This document shows, piece by piece, positions 35,448-43,201 of a stretch of 64,000 nucleotides of DNA. Within the stretch, counting starts at the first letter, position 1, and each line of letters starts with the position of its first letter. The notes below the pieces were generated by a model, which made no database searches, was not told the origin of the DNA, and saw only the letters and a program-made list of their open reading frames with translations. Position numbers and translations under genes: made by a program. Origin of the DNA: Haliscomenobacter sp040403615 (GTDB taxonomy: Bacteria > Bacteroidota > Bacteroidia > Chitinophagales > Saprospiraceae); NCBI RefSeq assembly GCF_040403615.1, contig NZ_JBBAKG010000017.1:1-64000 (forward strand). Reading direction: 5' to 3'.

Positions 35448-36502
35448 GCCAATTGCTCAAGTTTGTCCCGAAATTCGCCCAGGTTCATCTCTGCCAGATG
35501 AGCGGCATGATTGATCGAAATGACTTCTTGCCCTATTGCCCGATACAGCAATTGGATGAAGCGCCGAGGGCGCTCACGCCCCCCAAAATCTCCAGGTTCA
35601 TTGCGGTGGTAGCCTTTCACCCGGTAATTGGTATTGAGTCTGCGGTAAGTATTGGCATTGATGATGCCCAGGTGCAGAGCCCTCGGAAACAATGCCGCAA
35701 TGGAAATTCCCCAACGCTCCTTGATCAATTCCAATTCTTGCAAAAAGAAATGAAACCGCTCTTGTGCCATTTCCGTACGTGCAATTTCGGCGGGATAAAG
35801 CACCGCTGAGGCAAAAGTATGGCAAAGCCGCTCTACATCTTTTTCTTCCAATCGGGTATCAAAAGGCAGGCTATGGTGGGCCAGCTCATGCAAAGCCGTG
35901 AAACGCTTGCGCACTGCATTGTGCTTTTTGTTGAGCACAATCACCTTGTGTCCTTGCACCAGGGCTTTGAGGCCATCAAAGGCATCATTGGCATCAATTT
36001 CCAAAACTTTGAAGCCGTGGTCTTCCAACATTTCGATCACGCTGGGAATGGGGTCTGAGCCCAGGTTCCATTGCTTGCGCAAGGATTCTGCCGCAATTTG
36101 TGCATCCGGAGCATTGGATACAGGTACTGCGTACTGAAAATCGCTGAGATGCAAGGGGATATTCAGCAGATTTTCCAATTCCAGGTAGCGTTCCAAAAAA
36201 GCGCGGGCTTTTTCGATTACCGCCACTTCTGCGGTTTTGCTGAGTCGGGATATTTTTTTGCGAAACTCAATCCCTTGCAGGTCAATTTTCACCTCTGGTT
36301 CTGAAAAGAAAAAATCTACTGTTACACTCAAAGCGTTGGCCATACGGATCAATACGGTGCTGCCTGGCAGCATTTCTCCTTTCTCATACTTGTTGAGCGC
36401 CTGCCGGGTTACGGCATTCTCCATTTTGTCGGCTAAGTCTTTTAGCGACAATCCTGCCATTTTTCGGGCACTCGTAAGCCGTTGACCAAATAGATTTTCC
36501 AT
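35444..36502 (-). CDS. XRE-family regulator fused to ImmA/IrrE metallopeptidase
   Basis: The 352-residue protein joins an N-terminal XRE helix-turn-helix (LKDLADKMENAVTRQALNKYEKG, about 20-42) to a COG2856/ImmA/IrrE peptidase with HELAH (205-209, zinc site) and the downstream LCHTFASAVLYP ligand region. ImmA-type peptidases cut repressors or antitoxins under stress; in fusions like this the HTH may bind its own promoter. A palindrome covers that promoter exactly. It is transcribed ahead of the PIN gene with a 4-nt overlap. Interpretation as antitoxin/regulator is inference. Confidence 0.85.
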   Translation of the reverse strand: MENLFGQRLTSARKMAGLSLKDLADKMENAVTRQALNKYEKGEMLPGSTVLIRMANALSVTVDFFFSEPEVKIDLQGIEFRKKISRLSKTAEVAVIEKARAFLERYLELENLLNIPLHLSDFQYAVPVSNAPDAQIAAESLRKQWNLGSDPIPSVIEMLEDHGFKVLEIDANDAFDGLKALVQGHKVIVLNKKHNAVRKRFTALHELAHHSLPFDTRLEEKDVERLCHTFASAVLYPAEIARTEMAQERFHFFLQELELIKERWGISIAALFPRALHLGIINANTYRRLNTNYRVKGYHRNEPGDFGGRERPRRFIQLLYRAIGQEVISINHAAHLAEMNLGEFRDKLEQLA

Positions 36503-36568
36503 CGTTTTTTCCTTTCCCCTTGGATAAATTCAATAAACCTGCTGTGGTATTTACAATTCAGAATCTTG

Positions 36569-36602
36569 TTGACAAAATTACAAAAAAAATTAAATTTGTC
36601 AA
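36569..36602 (-). promoter_or_regulatory. Palindromic face-to-face promoters of the XRE-ImmA/PIN unit
   Basis: On minus, TTG (36602-36600), 19 nt, TAATTTTG (36580-36573) is a full promoter, about 65 nt ahead of the ATG at 36502. The inverted repeat TTGACAAA (36569-36576) / TTTGTCAA (36595-36602) overlies both its elements. By symmetry the plus strand also carries TTG (36569-36571), 19 nt, TAAATTTG (36591-36598). A dimeric HTH bound to the repeat would shut both. Confidence 0.75.
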
Positions 36603-36712
36603 CCAATTTCAAGAAAAAAATTACAAAATGTTGCGTAGGTGATGGACTAGATCGTATTGGTGTAGAGCACAAAGAGGAGACGGGAGCACATCAGATGGCG
36701 CTGAAAAGATGC

Positions 36713-37792
36713 TTACAGCAGGTTTAGATACAAGGTGTCGTCTTTCAAATACCGGTCAATTACCCTCGGAAAAGCATACAAACCAAGTTCTTCGCGGCGG
36801 ATTTGTATCCAGTTTTCGGGCAGATTTGATTCGATGGCACTGAGTTCAAGTTCCCAAAACCGCACATTGACAACCTGGTGGGTCAAGATTTGTTGAAAAA
36901 CCTGGGTGCCTGCGCGGAGAGTAGACAGTTTCAACCCCATCCAATTTTCCTGAATTCTTTGGTGTAAATCAGGCCATTCCATTTCCAGCGATGCTGTTTC
37001 TAGCAGTGGGAACTGGTAAAGGTCTTGCCAAATGTCTTTTCCTTCCCGCTTTTGAACATAGACCTGCTCTTGGTGATTGAGGATCAGGTAGTGAAAAAAG
37101 CGGGTGGTTTTGACTATCTTTTTTGACTTTACCGGAAGTTCTGCAATCCGTTTTTCATTGAAGGCTACGCACTGATCTATCATTGGGCACTGCTGGCACT
37201 TGGGGTTGCGGGGCAAGCAAACCGTGGCCCCGAAATCCATAATGGCCTGGTTGTACAAACCTGGTACTTCCTGATCAAGAAGCGAATCGGCCAACTGACT
37301 AAATTGTTTTTTACCCGTTGTACTGTCCTGCGGAGTACTGATGCCAAAAAAGCGCGCCAACACCCGGAATACATTGCCATCCAATACTGCATGTGGCAAA
37401 TTAAAGGCAAAAGAAGCAATAGCAGCGGCGGTGTAAGAACCTACACCTTTCATCGCCAAAATGCCTTCGTAAGATTCCGGGAATACGCCATTCAGCTCAT
37501 TGGCTACATAACGCGCTGCTGCCAGTAGATTGCGGGCTCGGGAATAATACCCCAAGCCTTCCCACCGTTTCATCACCTCATCATCGGGGGCAGCAGCCAG
37601 GTCTTGAATGCATGGATAGGCCTCTACAAAACGCAAATAATAATTCATGCCTTGCTCCACGCGGGTTTGCTGTAAAATAATTTCGGAGAGCCAGATGTGG
37701 TAGGGATTCTGGATCGACTTCCAGGGCAAAGGGCGATCGCTTGGCTTGTACCAGGCCATTAAACTGCGTTGAAAAAAACGCTCTTTGTTCAT
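36713..37792 (-). CDS. mutY: A/G-specific adenine glycosylase MutY
   Basis: The 359-residue base-excision enzyme removes adenine mispaired with 8-oxoguanine. It has the helix-hairpin-helix GVGSYTAAAIASFAF with catalytic Asp in VLDGNVFRVLAR, and the iron-sulfur loop CLPRNPKCQQCPMIDQC (C-X6-C-X2-C-X5-C). A C-terminal NUDIX-like domain (from about 225) recognises 8-oxoG. A minus-strand -7-like TAACTTTG is at 37837-37830. The gene is alone. Confidence 0.95.
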   Translation of the reverse strand: MNKERFFQRSLMAWYKPSDRPLPWKSIQNPYHIWLSEIILQQTRVEQGMNYYLRFVEAYPCIQDLAAAPDDEVMKRWEGLGYYSRARNLLAAARYVANELNGVFPESYEGILAMKGVGSYTAAAIASFAFNLPHAVLDGNVFRVLARFFGISTPQDSTTGKKQFSQLADSLLDQEVPGLYNQAIMDFGATVCLPRNPKCQQCPMIDQCVAFNEKRIAELPVKSKKIVKTTRFFHYLILNHQEQVYVQKREGKDIWQDLYQFPLLETASLEMEWPDLHQRIQENWMGLKLSTLRAGTQVFQQILTHQVVNVRFWELELSAIESNLPENWIQIRREELGLYAFPRVIDRYLKDDTLYLNLL

Positions 37793-37957
37793 TGAAAAAA
37801 ATTAGACACTGAAGAGAAATCTCCACCGCCAAAGTTAACCATCTGTAGAATAAAGAGGGAAGTATCGGGTGATTTCAAAGAAAAATAAATGCGTGTGAAA
37901 GCCTAAGTTTGACGCAAAGAATAGAGCAAGCATTCTCAAATATAGCCTTCGGGGTGG

Positions 37958-38488
37958 TTAGTCGTAATCCATTGTGGTATCTTTATACCGTTTGCCAATC
38001 AAGTCTTTAAGTTCTTTGCGGGCAAAAAAGATACGGCTCTTCACGGTACCGAGTGGCAGATCCAAGTAATCGGCAATCTCCTGGTATTTGTATCCCTGGT
38101 AGTGCATGAGGAAGGGAACTCTAATGCTGTCGTCCAACTGCTCCACCAAGCTAACGAGTTCTTTCATCATAATACTGGATTCTGCACGATTGGAAATCGT
38201 ATTGACCGAAGAGTTGATGTAATATAGATTGTCGGTTGAATCAACAATGGTGTTTGCCTTGGCCTTTTTGCGGTAGTTGTTGATAAAGATGTTCTTCATA
38301 ATGGTAAACAACCACGCTTTGAAATTGGTGCCTGGGCGAAATTTATCCATATTGGTCATGGCCCGATAAGCCGTCTCCTGATAAAGGTCTTTGGCGTCTT
38401 CGGCATTCTTGGTCAGGTTGAATGCAAAGGAGTGGAGCAAAACGGACATTTTATCTAGCTGGGTATGGAATTCTGTTGCTTGAGACAT
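37958..38488 (-). CDS. ECF-type sigma factor
   Basis: The 176-residue sigma-70 family protein has region 2 (DAKDLYQETAYRAMTNMDKFRPGTNFKAWLFTIMKNIFINNYRKK, shown in blocks around 30-75) and region 4 (YKYQEIADYLDLPLGTVKSRIFFARKELK, about 130-165), with no region 1 or 3. It directs RNA polymerase to a specific regulon. No anti-sigma gene is adjacent. The family form, with a short C-terminus, is common in Bacteroidota as a free ECF factor. A full promoter lies 50 nt upstream. Confidence 0.92.
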   Translation of the reverse strand: MSQATEFHTQLDKMSVLLHSFAFNLTKNAEDAKDLYQETAYRAMTNMDKFRPGTNFKAWLFTIMKNIFINNYRKKAKANTIVDSTDNLYYINSSVNTISNRAESSIMMKELVSLVEQLDDSIRVPFLMHYQGYKYQEIADYLDLPLGTVKSRIFFARKELKDLIGKRYKDTTMDYD

Positions 38489-38756
38489 GCTTACTGATTT
38501 TGTTTAACCTTGGAAAGGCCCAATGTTTTTCGTTGAATCAAAATTAGGCAATAGTTAAACAAAATGCAAAATTAAAGACCTTTTTTTAGCTTTTCGGGTG
38601 TTTTTATTTTTAAACTTTTAAAAATAAATTTATAAAAAATTGACCTTTAGATATTTATGAATAAATCTAAAAAACCAGCCTTCTATTTTATTTTCAGAAC
38701 AAAATGAAAGATAAGTCTGAATTCCAGAATTTTTGATTTCATACTCCTTGAATATT
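38489..38756. other. AT-rich intergenic stretch
   Basis: This stretch lies between the sigma gene start and the large palindrome. The 38489-38575 part holds the sigma-gene promoter. From 38576 to 38756 I see only AT-rich DNA with homopolymer A and T runs, no supported gene or hairpin. Confidence 0.6.
38539..38570 (-). promoter_or_regulatory. Promoter of the ECF sigma gene
   Basis: On minus: TTTG (38570-38567), 20-nt spacer, TAATTTTG (38546-38539). Leader of about 45 nt to ATG 38488. A second TAATTTTG overlaps at 38574-38567. Confidence 0.65.
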
Positions 38757-38822
38757 AATACAACGTTAAACAAAAAACCCTTTCTGGACGTCCAGAAAGG
38801 GTTTTTTGTTTAACGTTGTATT
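38757..38822. terminator. Perfect 66-bp palindrome, bidirectional terminator
   Basis: Every base from 38757 to 38789 pairs with 38822 to 38790, with no spacer (centre GGAC|GTCC). The inner arms contain AAAAAACCC and GGGTTTTTT, so both strands give a GC-capped hairpin and T run. It lies 18 nt past the stop of the LptF/G gene, whose terminator it must be. Confidence 0.85.
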
Positions 38823-38839
38823 CGACGGATGTGAAATAT

Positions 38840-39937
38840 CTACTTTTGTGCAGTTTGGATTAATCTTAATGCAACGAAAGAGAAAACAATATTCGGCAAC
38901 CAGGCACCCAACCACACCGGGATGGTTTGTCCCAGGGCAAATACGTTGGTAAATTTGGACAAAAAAACGAAAATGGCTCCAATTCCGATTCCTAAAGCCA
39001 GATGAAAACCAAAGCCACCGCGTACTTTGCGGGAAGCAATGGCCATCCCGATAAAGGTCAGAATGAAAATGGTAGCTGGATCAGCGGTACGGCGATACAG
39101 TTCAAATAGGTACTTGCGGGTGTTGCTGGCGCCTCGCTCATTTTGTTGCTGAATGTATTTCATCAAGCGAGGAGTCGTCATCATGCTTTGTTGGCTGGTG
39201 TAGTCTACAAAATCTTCAGGAAATAAACTCAAGGTTGTATCTATTGATTCTGCTGTGTGCATTTTCAATGCTTCTTTCAAGCCTTTGAATGTGTGTGTGC
39301 TGTAATCCCAAAGTCTCCATTTTTTGGTTTCCGGCATCCATTCTGCCCGATCTGCTTTGGTATAGCTTACCAGTTCCTGTCCTTCAAAATGTTCGATCCG
39401 AAAATCGCGGGCTGTACTGTCACTTTTGCTGTAAAAGCCGATGAAAACCTTCGTTCCTGGAGCTACAAAGAGATGGATGTTGGCCGTTTTTCCTTTATCG
39501 TCCGTTTTGTCGATGTATTTATGGGTAATATCCTGGCGGTATTTCTCCCCAATGGGCATAATGAAGTGGGTACAGACGAGGTAAAGCAGGGTTAAAAAAC
39601 CAGCGCCAAAAAAATAGGAACGCATCAGGCGGTTAAAACTGACTCCTGCATTAAAGATCGAGATGATTTCAGAGCTGTAAGCCATACGAGATGTAAAAAA
39701 AATCACCGCAATCAAAGTACACACCGACCACAATTGCCCACCGATCCAGAGCATAAAACTGGGGTAGTATTGCAGGATGATTTCGGCATTCGAAATAGGT
39801 TCCTCAATAAATTTCTCCACTTTTTCACTGAAATCCAGGATCACGGCAATCATCAAAAAAATGAGTATGGTAAAAAAGAAGGTCGCCAAAAACTTTTTGA
39901 TGATGTACCAATCCAGAATCTTTACGTAGCTATTCAT
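38840..39937 (-). CDS. LptF/LptG family permease
   Basis: The 365-residue YjgP/YjgQ protein is the membrane part of the Lpt ABC transporter that lifts lipopolysaccharide out of the inner membrane. It has three helices at the N-end (about 12-110), a periplasmic beta-jellyroll domain (about 130-265) and three at the C-end (about 285-362). The opening KILDWYIIKKFLATFFFTI and GEKYRQDITHKYI are typical. Whether it is LptF or LptG cannot be told; Bacteroidota usually have two or more unlinked copies. It has its own promoter. Confidence 0.9.
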   Translation of the reverse strand: MNSYVKILDWYIIKKFLATFFFTILIFLMIAVILDFSEKVEKFIEEPISNAEIILQYYPSFMLWIGGQLWSVCTLIAVIFFTSRMAYSSEIISIFNAGVSFNRLMRSYFFGAGFLTLLYLVCTHFIMPIGEKYRQDITHKYIDKTDDKGKTANIHLFVAPGTKVFIGFYSKSDSTARDFRIEHFEGQELVSYTKADRAEWMPETKKWRLWDYSTHTFKGLKEALKMHTAESIDTTLSLFPEDFVDYTSQQSMMTTPRLMKYIQQQNERGASNTRKYLFELYRRTADPATIFILTFIGMAIASRKVRGGFGFHLALGIGIGAIFVFLSKFTNVFALGQTIPVWLGAWLPNIVFSFVALRLIQTAQK

Positions 39938-39955
39938 GCCTTAAAAATTGAATTA

Positions 39956-39986
39956 CAAAAGTAGTTTATTTAAAGGAGTACCCAAA
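39956..39986 (-). promoter_or_regulatory. Promoter of the LptF/G gene
   Basis: On minus: TTTG (39986-39983), 19-nt spacer, TACTTTTG (39963-39956). Leader about 15 nt to ATG 39937. It lies opposite the 5' end of the DUF58 reading frame. Confidence 0.7.
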
Positions 39987-40064
39987 CCTACATTGTGTAC
40001 ATTGTTTTTTTGGGGAAACGACAAAAAAGTTGTAAAATCGTCGTTCATAACGAAACGTTTCCCG

Positions 40065-41390
40065 GTGAATTCAACATTTTTATCCTCACGGTTCTTTTTG
40101 GCTTGCGGTGCCTTGATTCTGGTAATGGCATTGGGCTTTGCTTTGCCTTTCCTTTTTCCCATTGCTCAATTTTTGTTGTTCATTTTCATGGCAATCGTAT
40201 TAGCAGATTGGATGCTGCTTTTTCAAGCTTCGGTTACGCTGAGCGGTACCCGGCGTTTGCCCCGCATGCTGAGTTTGGGCGATGAAAATCCAATTTACCT
40301 CGATCTGGGTAATGACTCCAACCTGCTGCTGAAAGTAATCATCATCGACGAACTTCCGGTTCAGTTTCAGATACGGGATTTTTCGAAAAAAATCACTTTG
40401 CAAGCTGGCGAATTGTCCTCTGTACGTTATGAACTGAGACCCCTCGAACGCGGAGAATACATTTTTGGCGCAACCAATTGCTACATTTCCGGCTTTTTTG
40501 GCCTGATCGAACGGCGCATCAAAATCAATGAAAGCCCCATGCGAGTGGCGGTATATCCTTCGATTATCCACATGAAACAGATGGAAATGCGGGCCTTTGA
40601 ACGCATTACTACCCGGGAAGGCATCAAACGCATTAGACGCATCGGCCACAGCTACGAATTTGAACAAATCAAAAATTATGTGGCTGGAGATGATTTTCGC
40701 AGCATCAACTGGAAAGCCAGCAGCCGCAGAGATGGCCTGATGGTCAACCAGTTTGAAGATGAACGCGCCCAACAAGTCTATTGCCTGATCGACAAAAGCC
40801 GCGTCATGAAAATGCCTTTCAAGGGCTTGAGTTTGGTGGATTATGCCATCAACGCTACTCTGGCCATCTCAAACATCATCATCAAGAAATATGATAAAGC
40901 AGGATTGATTACCTATTCGGATAAAATTGGGGCTACCATCAAGGCGGACAACCGCCCAACCCAATTGAATTTCATCATGAATGCCTTGTACAATGAGAAG
41001 GAACGAGCGCTGGAGGCGAATTATGAATTGCTGTTTCACATCAGCAGCAAACTCATCAACGGGCGGAGTTTGATCCTGCTGTTTACCAATTTTGAAAGTG
41101 CTTTTGCGTTGGAGCGGGCACTGCCCATTTTGCGGCGTATCAATCGGCGGCATCTGTTGGTCGTGGTGTTTTTTGACAATACCGAAATCCGCGAATTCGC
41201 AGAACGCGATGCGGCTGATCTGGAAGGGATTTACCAACAAACCATGGCACGTAAGTACCTGAGCGAAAAAGCACAAATGGTACTTACCCTAAGACAATAC
41301 GGCATTCAATCCGTACTTACCCGGCCTGAAGACCTATCCATCAACACCATCAACAAGTATTTGGAACTAAAAGCAAGAGGCTTGATTTAG
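40065..41390 (+). CDS. DUF58 domain protein
   Basis: About 441 residues from GTG 40065. The frame is open back to 39948, but the upstream 39 codons look non-coding and overlap the lptF/G promoter; TTG codons at 39993 and 40002 are also possible. Two membrane helices (FFLACGALILVMALGF and the next 20 residues) are followed by a beta domain and the DUF58/VWA-like part with FEQIKNYVAGDDFRSINWKASSRRDGLMVNQF (cited blocks YVAGDDFRSINWKASSR and YCLIDKSRVM). DUF58 genes usually pair with a MoxR ATPase; none is adjacent. Role unknown, membrane associated. Confidence 0.85.
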   Translation: MNSTFLSSRFFLACGALILVMALGFALPFLFPIAQFLLFIFMAIVLADWMLLFQASVTLSGTRRLPRMLSLGDENPIYLDLGNDSNLLLKVIIIDELPVQFQIRDFSKKITLQAGELSSVRYELRPLERGEYIFGATNCYISGFFGLIERRIKINESPMRVAVYPSIIHMKQMEMRAFERITTREGIKRIRRIGHSYEFEQIKNYVAGDDFRSINWKASSRRDGLMVNQFEDERAQQVYCLIDKSRVMKMPFKGLSLVDYAINATLAISNIIIKKYDKAGLITYSDKIGATIKADNRPTQLNFIMNALYNEKERALEANYELLFHISSKLINGRSLILLFTNFESAFALERALPILRRINRRHLLVVVFFDNTEIREFAERDAADLEGIYQQTMARKYLSEKAQMVLTLRQYGIQSVLTRPEDLSINTINKYLELKARGLI

Positions 41391-41450
41391 AGACGAAAGA
41401 TGAGAAATGACCCCACTTCAATTCTGGCCCAATTCTCATCTTTTATCTCT
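41389..41450 (+). terminator. Hairpin at the end of the DUF58 gene
   Basis: An 18-bp stem with two mismatches (41389-41406 with 41433-41450) includes a perfect 11-bp core AAAGATGAGAA / TTCTCATCTTT. It begins in the stop codon. There is no clear T run. Confidence 0.55.
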
Positions 41451-41465
41451 CAGCATTATTCCTTA

Positions 41466-41620
41466 GGAACGGAAACGAAATAAAGTAAACGAGTTGGCTG
41501 AGCTATTTTTTGATTTGGCAAGGCGCGAGGAAGGCGCATAGTGTACTACGCAACTGACGAGCAACGCAGCAAAATCAAAAAAGAGCTAGTCAAGTGTTTA
41601 CTTTATTTTATTTCCGTTCC
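41466..41620. mobile_element. MITE-like inverted-repeat element, 155 bp
   Basis: The ends GGAACGGAAA...GTAAAC (41466-41490) and their inverted copy (41596-41620) match at 23 of 25 bases, and similarity continues with small indels to about 52 bases on each side. The centre (about 41520-41570) is GC-rich, with TAGT/ACTA forming a small hairpin. TTA flanks both ends (41463-41465 and 41621-41623), a possible 3-bp target duplication. No transposase is encoded. It could be a non-autonomous transposon or a structured RNA element. Confidence 0.6.
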
Positions 41621-41628
41621 TTACTCTT

Positions 41629-41727
41629 CTAGGTGAGGAATATGCTGCCCCCCAACAATGCGAGAGACAGGATTGCCAGCCAGAGGCGCAAATCCTGGGT
41701 GTAGTGATTTTGCTTTTGGTTCGTCAC
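41629..41727 (-). CDS. Possible 32-residue membrane peptide
   Basis: From GTG 41727 the minus strand reads TNQKQNHYTQDLRLW then a 17-residue hydrophobic helix (LAILSLALLGGSIFLT), then TAG. The frame continues open to 41820 without a better start. The polar N-end plus one helix looks like a real small membrane protein, but there is no promoter consensus and no homology evidence. The stretch 41728-41847 holds nothing else I can support. Confidence 0.3.
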   Translation of the reverse strand: MTNQKQNHYTQDLRLWLAILSLALLGGSIFLT

Positions 41728-41847
41728 ATTCGTTTTGGGTTGGTTGCAGAATGTTTTTGTCTCTACTATTAAACCAAAAAGGATGCCAGACCGACGAATT
41801 AAGAAAAAATAATTATATTTTTATTAGATGCACTTGCAATAAATTGA

Positions 41848-42963
41848 TTATAAGCTCTTTTTAACCTTTATTGCACCCGTTGAATTTTGCGACTTCCATT
41901 GGAGGATGTACATGCCTTCGGGCATTCCCGCCAGGTCAAGTTGGTTTCCGTTCCTTCGGACTGGCCAATTCTTTCCCCTAAAGTCCAGTAAGATCAAATC
42001 AACCTGATCCAAATCGAAGGGTAAAATCAGATGAAGTTTGTCGTTGGTAGGATTGGGATACACTTTGGCAGGAAATGAAGTAACCTGATCGAAACAAACG
42101 GCCTGGATTGCCGACCAAGCCACTGTACCATCCAGATCTACAATTTTTAAGCGGTAGTAATTGCAGCCAAACCGGGGCGCAGAGTCCAGGAATTGATAAT
42201 GTCGGGCTTGAAAGCTATCCCCTTGACCACTGAGGCGGCCAATCTCTTGGAAAATCATGCCATCCGCGCTTCTTTCAATGGAGGTATATTCCACGTTGGT
42301 TTCGGTTGCCGTCTCCCACTGCAAGGATACGGTTTGGTTGGCTTTTTCAGTGGCACTAAAATCAACCAGTGTGATGGGTAAAAACCGCGATCCCGAAATT
42401 TGAACATTGTCAATCCTCAACGTTGCGGCCATAGCAGCTGGATCTTGCCCGTATGGATGAATGCGCAGCCCTATGCTCGCTCCCTTAGGCAAAACTATTC
42501 CCAATCCAACCCCATCACCGCTGCATCCGCCCGCACCGAACCCCCCATAAGTCAACAGTCCAAAATCCCCAACCGAGGTATAATAGGAGACCGCAAAACT
42601 TTGAGGTCCGGATGAAGAAGACAGGCTGGACGAAAAACTGAAGTCGGAAATCAGCAAATCCGTGGTTTTGGCAGTGAGGGTGAATTCCAAATATTCTCCA
42701 TCAGAATAGGTATCCGAAGTAGACCAAAAATTGGTGGCCCAAGTATTTTGACCCGAACAAACCGCTGGAGTACCTATGTTGTTGCCGCCAGATTGGTAAG
42801 CATCTGCCCCACTGCAAGAAGGTGCAGTGTAAGAGGCCCGAATCGGTATTGAAGCGATGGCGGAGGTAACATTTTCAAACGACCATTCTGCCAAGGATTG
42901 TCCATTCAGCGCAAAGCCCACCCAGAGCGCGCACATTGCGCACCAACATGTTTTCATTTCCAT
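41848..42963 (-). CDS. Secreted protein with T9SS type A sorting domain
   Basis: The 371-residue protein starts at ATG 42963 with a signal peptide (MEMKTCWCAMCALWVGFALNG). A beta-sandwich region follows (about 22-190, WSFENVTSAIASIPIRASY, SSSLSSSSGPQSFAVSYYTS), then a fibronectin-like module (VSLQWETATETNVEYTSIERSADG) and a T9SS tail (KVYPNPTNDKLHLILP, LAGMPEGMYILQWKS, IKVKKSL). Six or more cysteines occur in the N-terminal region. It is presumably exported across the outer membrane by T9SS. Function unknown. Confidence 0.82.
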   Translation of the reverse strand: MEMKTCWCAMCALWVGFALNGQSLAEWSFENVTSAIASIPIRASYTAPSCSGADAYQSGGNNIGTPAVCSGQNTWATNFWSTSDTYSDGEYLEFTLTAKTTDLLISDFSFSSSLSSSSGPQSFAVSYYTSVGDFGLLTYGGFGAGGCSGDGVGLGIVLPKGASIGLRIHPYGQDPAAMAATLRIDNVQISGSRFLPITLVDFSATEKANQTVSLQWETATETNVEYTSIERSADGMIFQEIGRLSGQGDSFQARHYQFLDSAPRFGCNYYRLKIVDLDGTVAWSAIQAVCFDQVTSFPAKVYPNPTNDKLHLILPFDLDQVDLILLDFRGKNWPVRRNGNQLDLAGMPEGMYILQWKSQNSTGAIKVKKSL

Positions 42964-43008
42964 TATGTTTTGAATTGAAAAAAATGTGGGTGAAGAACAA
43001 AACTGACG

Positions 43009-43039
43009 CAAACATAAACAATCGCCAGGGCTGAATCAA
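43009..43039 (-). promoter_or_regulatory. Promoter of the T9SS cargo gene
   Basis: On minus: TTG (43039-43037), 20-nt spacer, TATGTTTG (43016-43009). Leader about 40 nt to ATG 42963. The hairpin at 43021-43055 overlaps the spacer and the -33 element. Confidence 0.6.
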
Positions 43040-43055
43040 GTCTAACCCTGGCGAT
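43021..43055 (-). terminator. Hairpin after the beta-CASP gene
   Basis: A perfect 10-bp inverted repeat (ATCGCCAGGG at 43021-43030, CCCTGGCGAT at 43046-43055) downstream of the minus-strand hydrolase gene. The tail is T/G rich but not a clean T run. Alternatively it is an operator for the overlapping promoter. Confidence 0.5.
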
Positions 43056-43201
43056 CAAGATTGGTCAAAAAGGCACACTAAATGAGCATTTAAAATTACA
43101 AGGTATTGATTTTAAAAATTTTATACAAAAAACCTAAGCCCCTATCAAGCGAACTGCACTGGAACCAAGGCTGTTCAAGTGTCGGCTGTTAAAGGTGCTG
43201 C

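Noticed and set aside
38489..38839. Possible small RNA in the region around the 66-bp palindrome
   Set aside because: Apart from the sigma promoter and the palindrome I saw only AT-rich sequence and no second structure or terminator.
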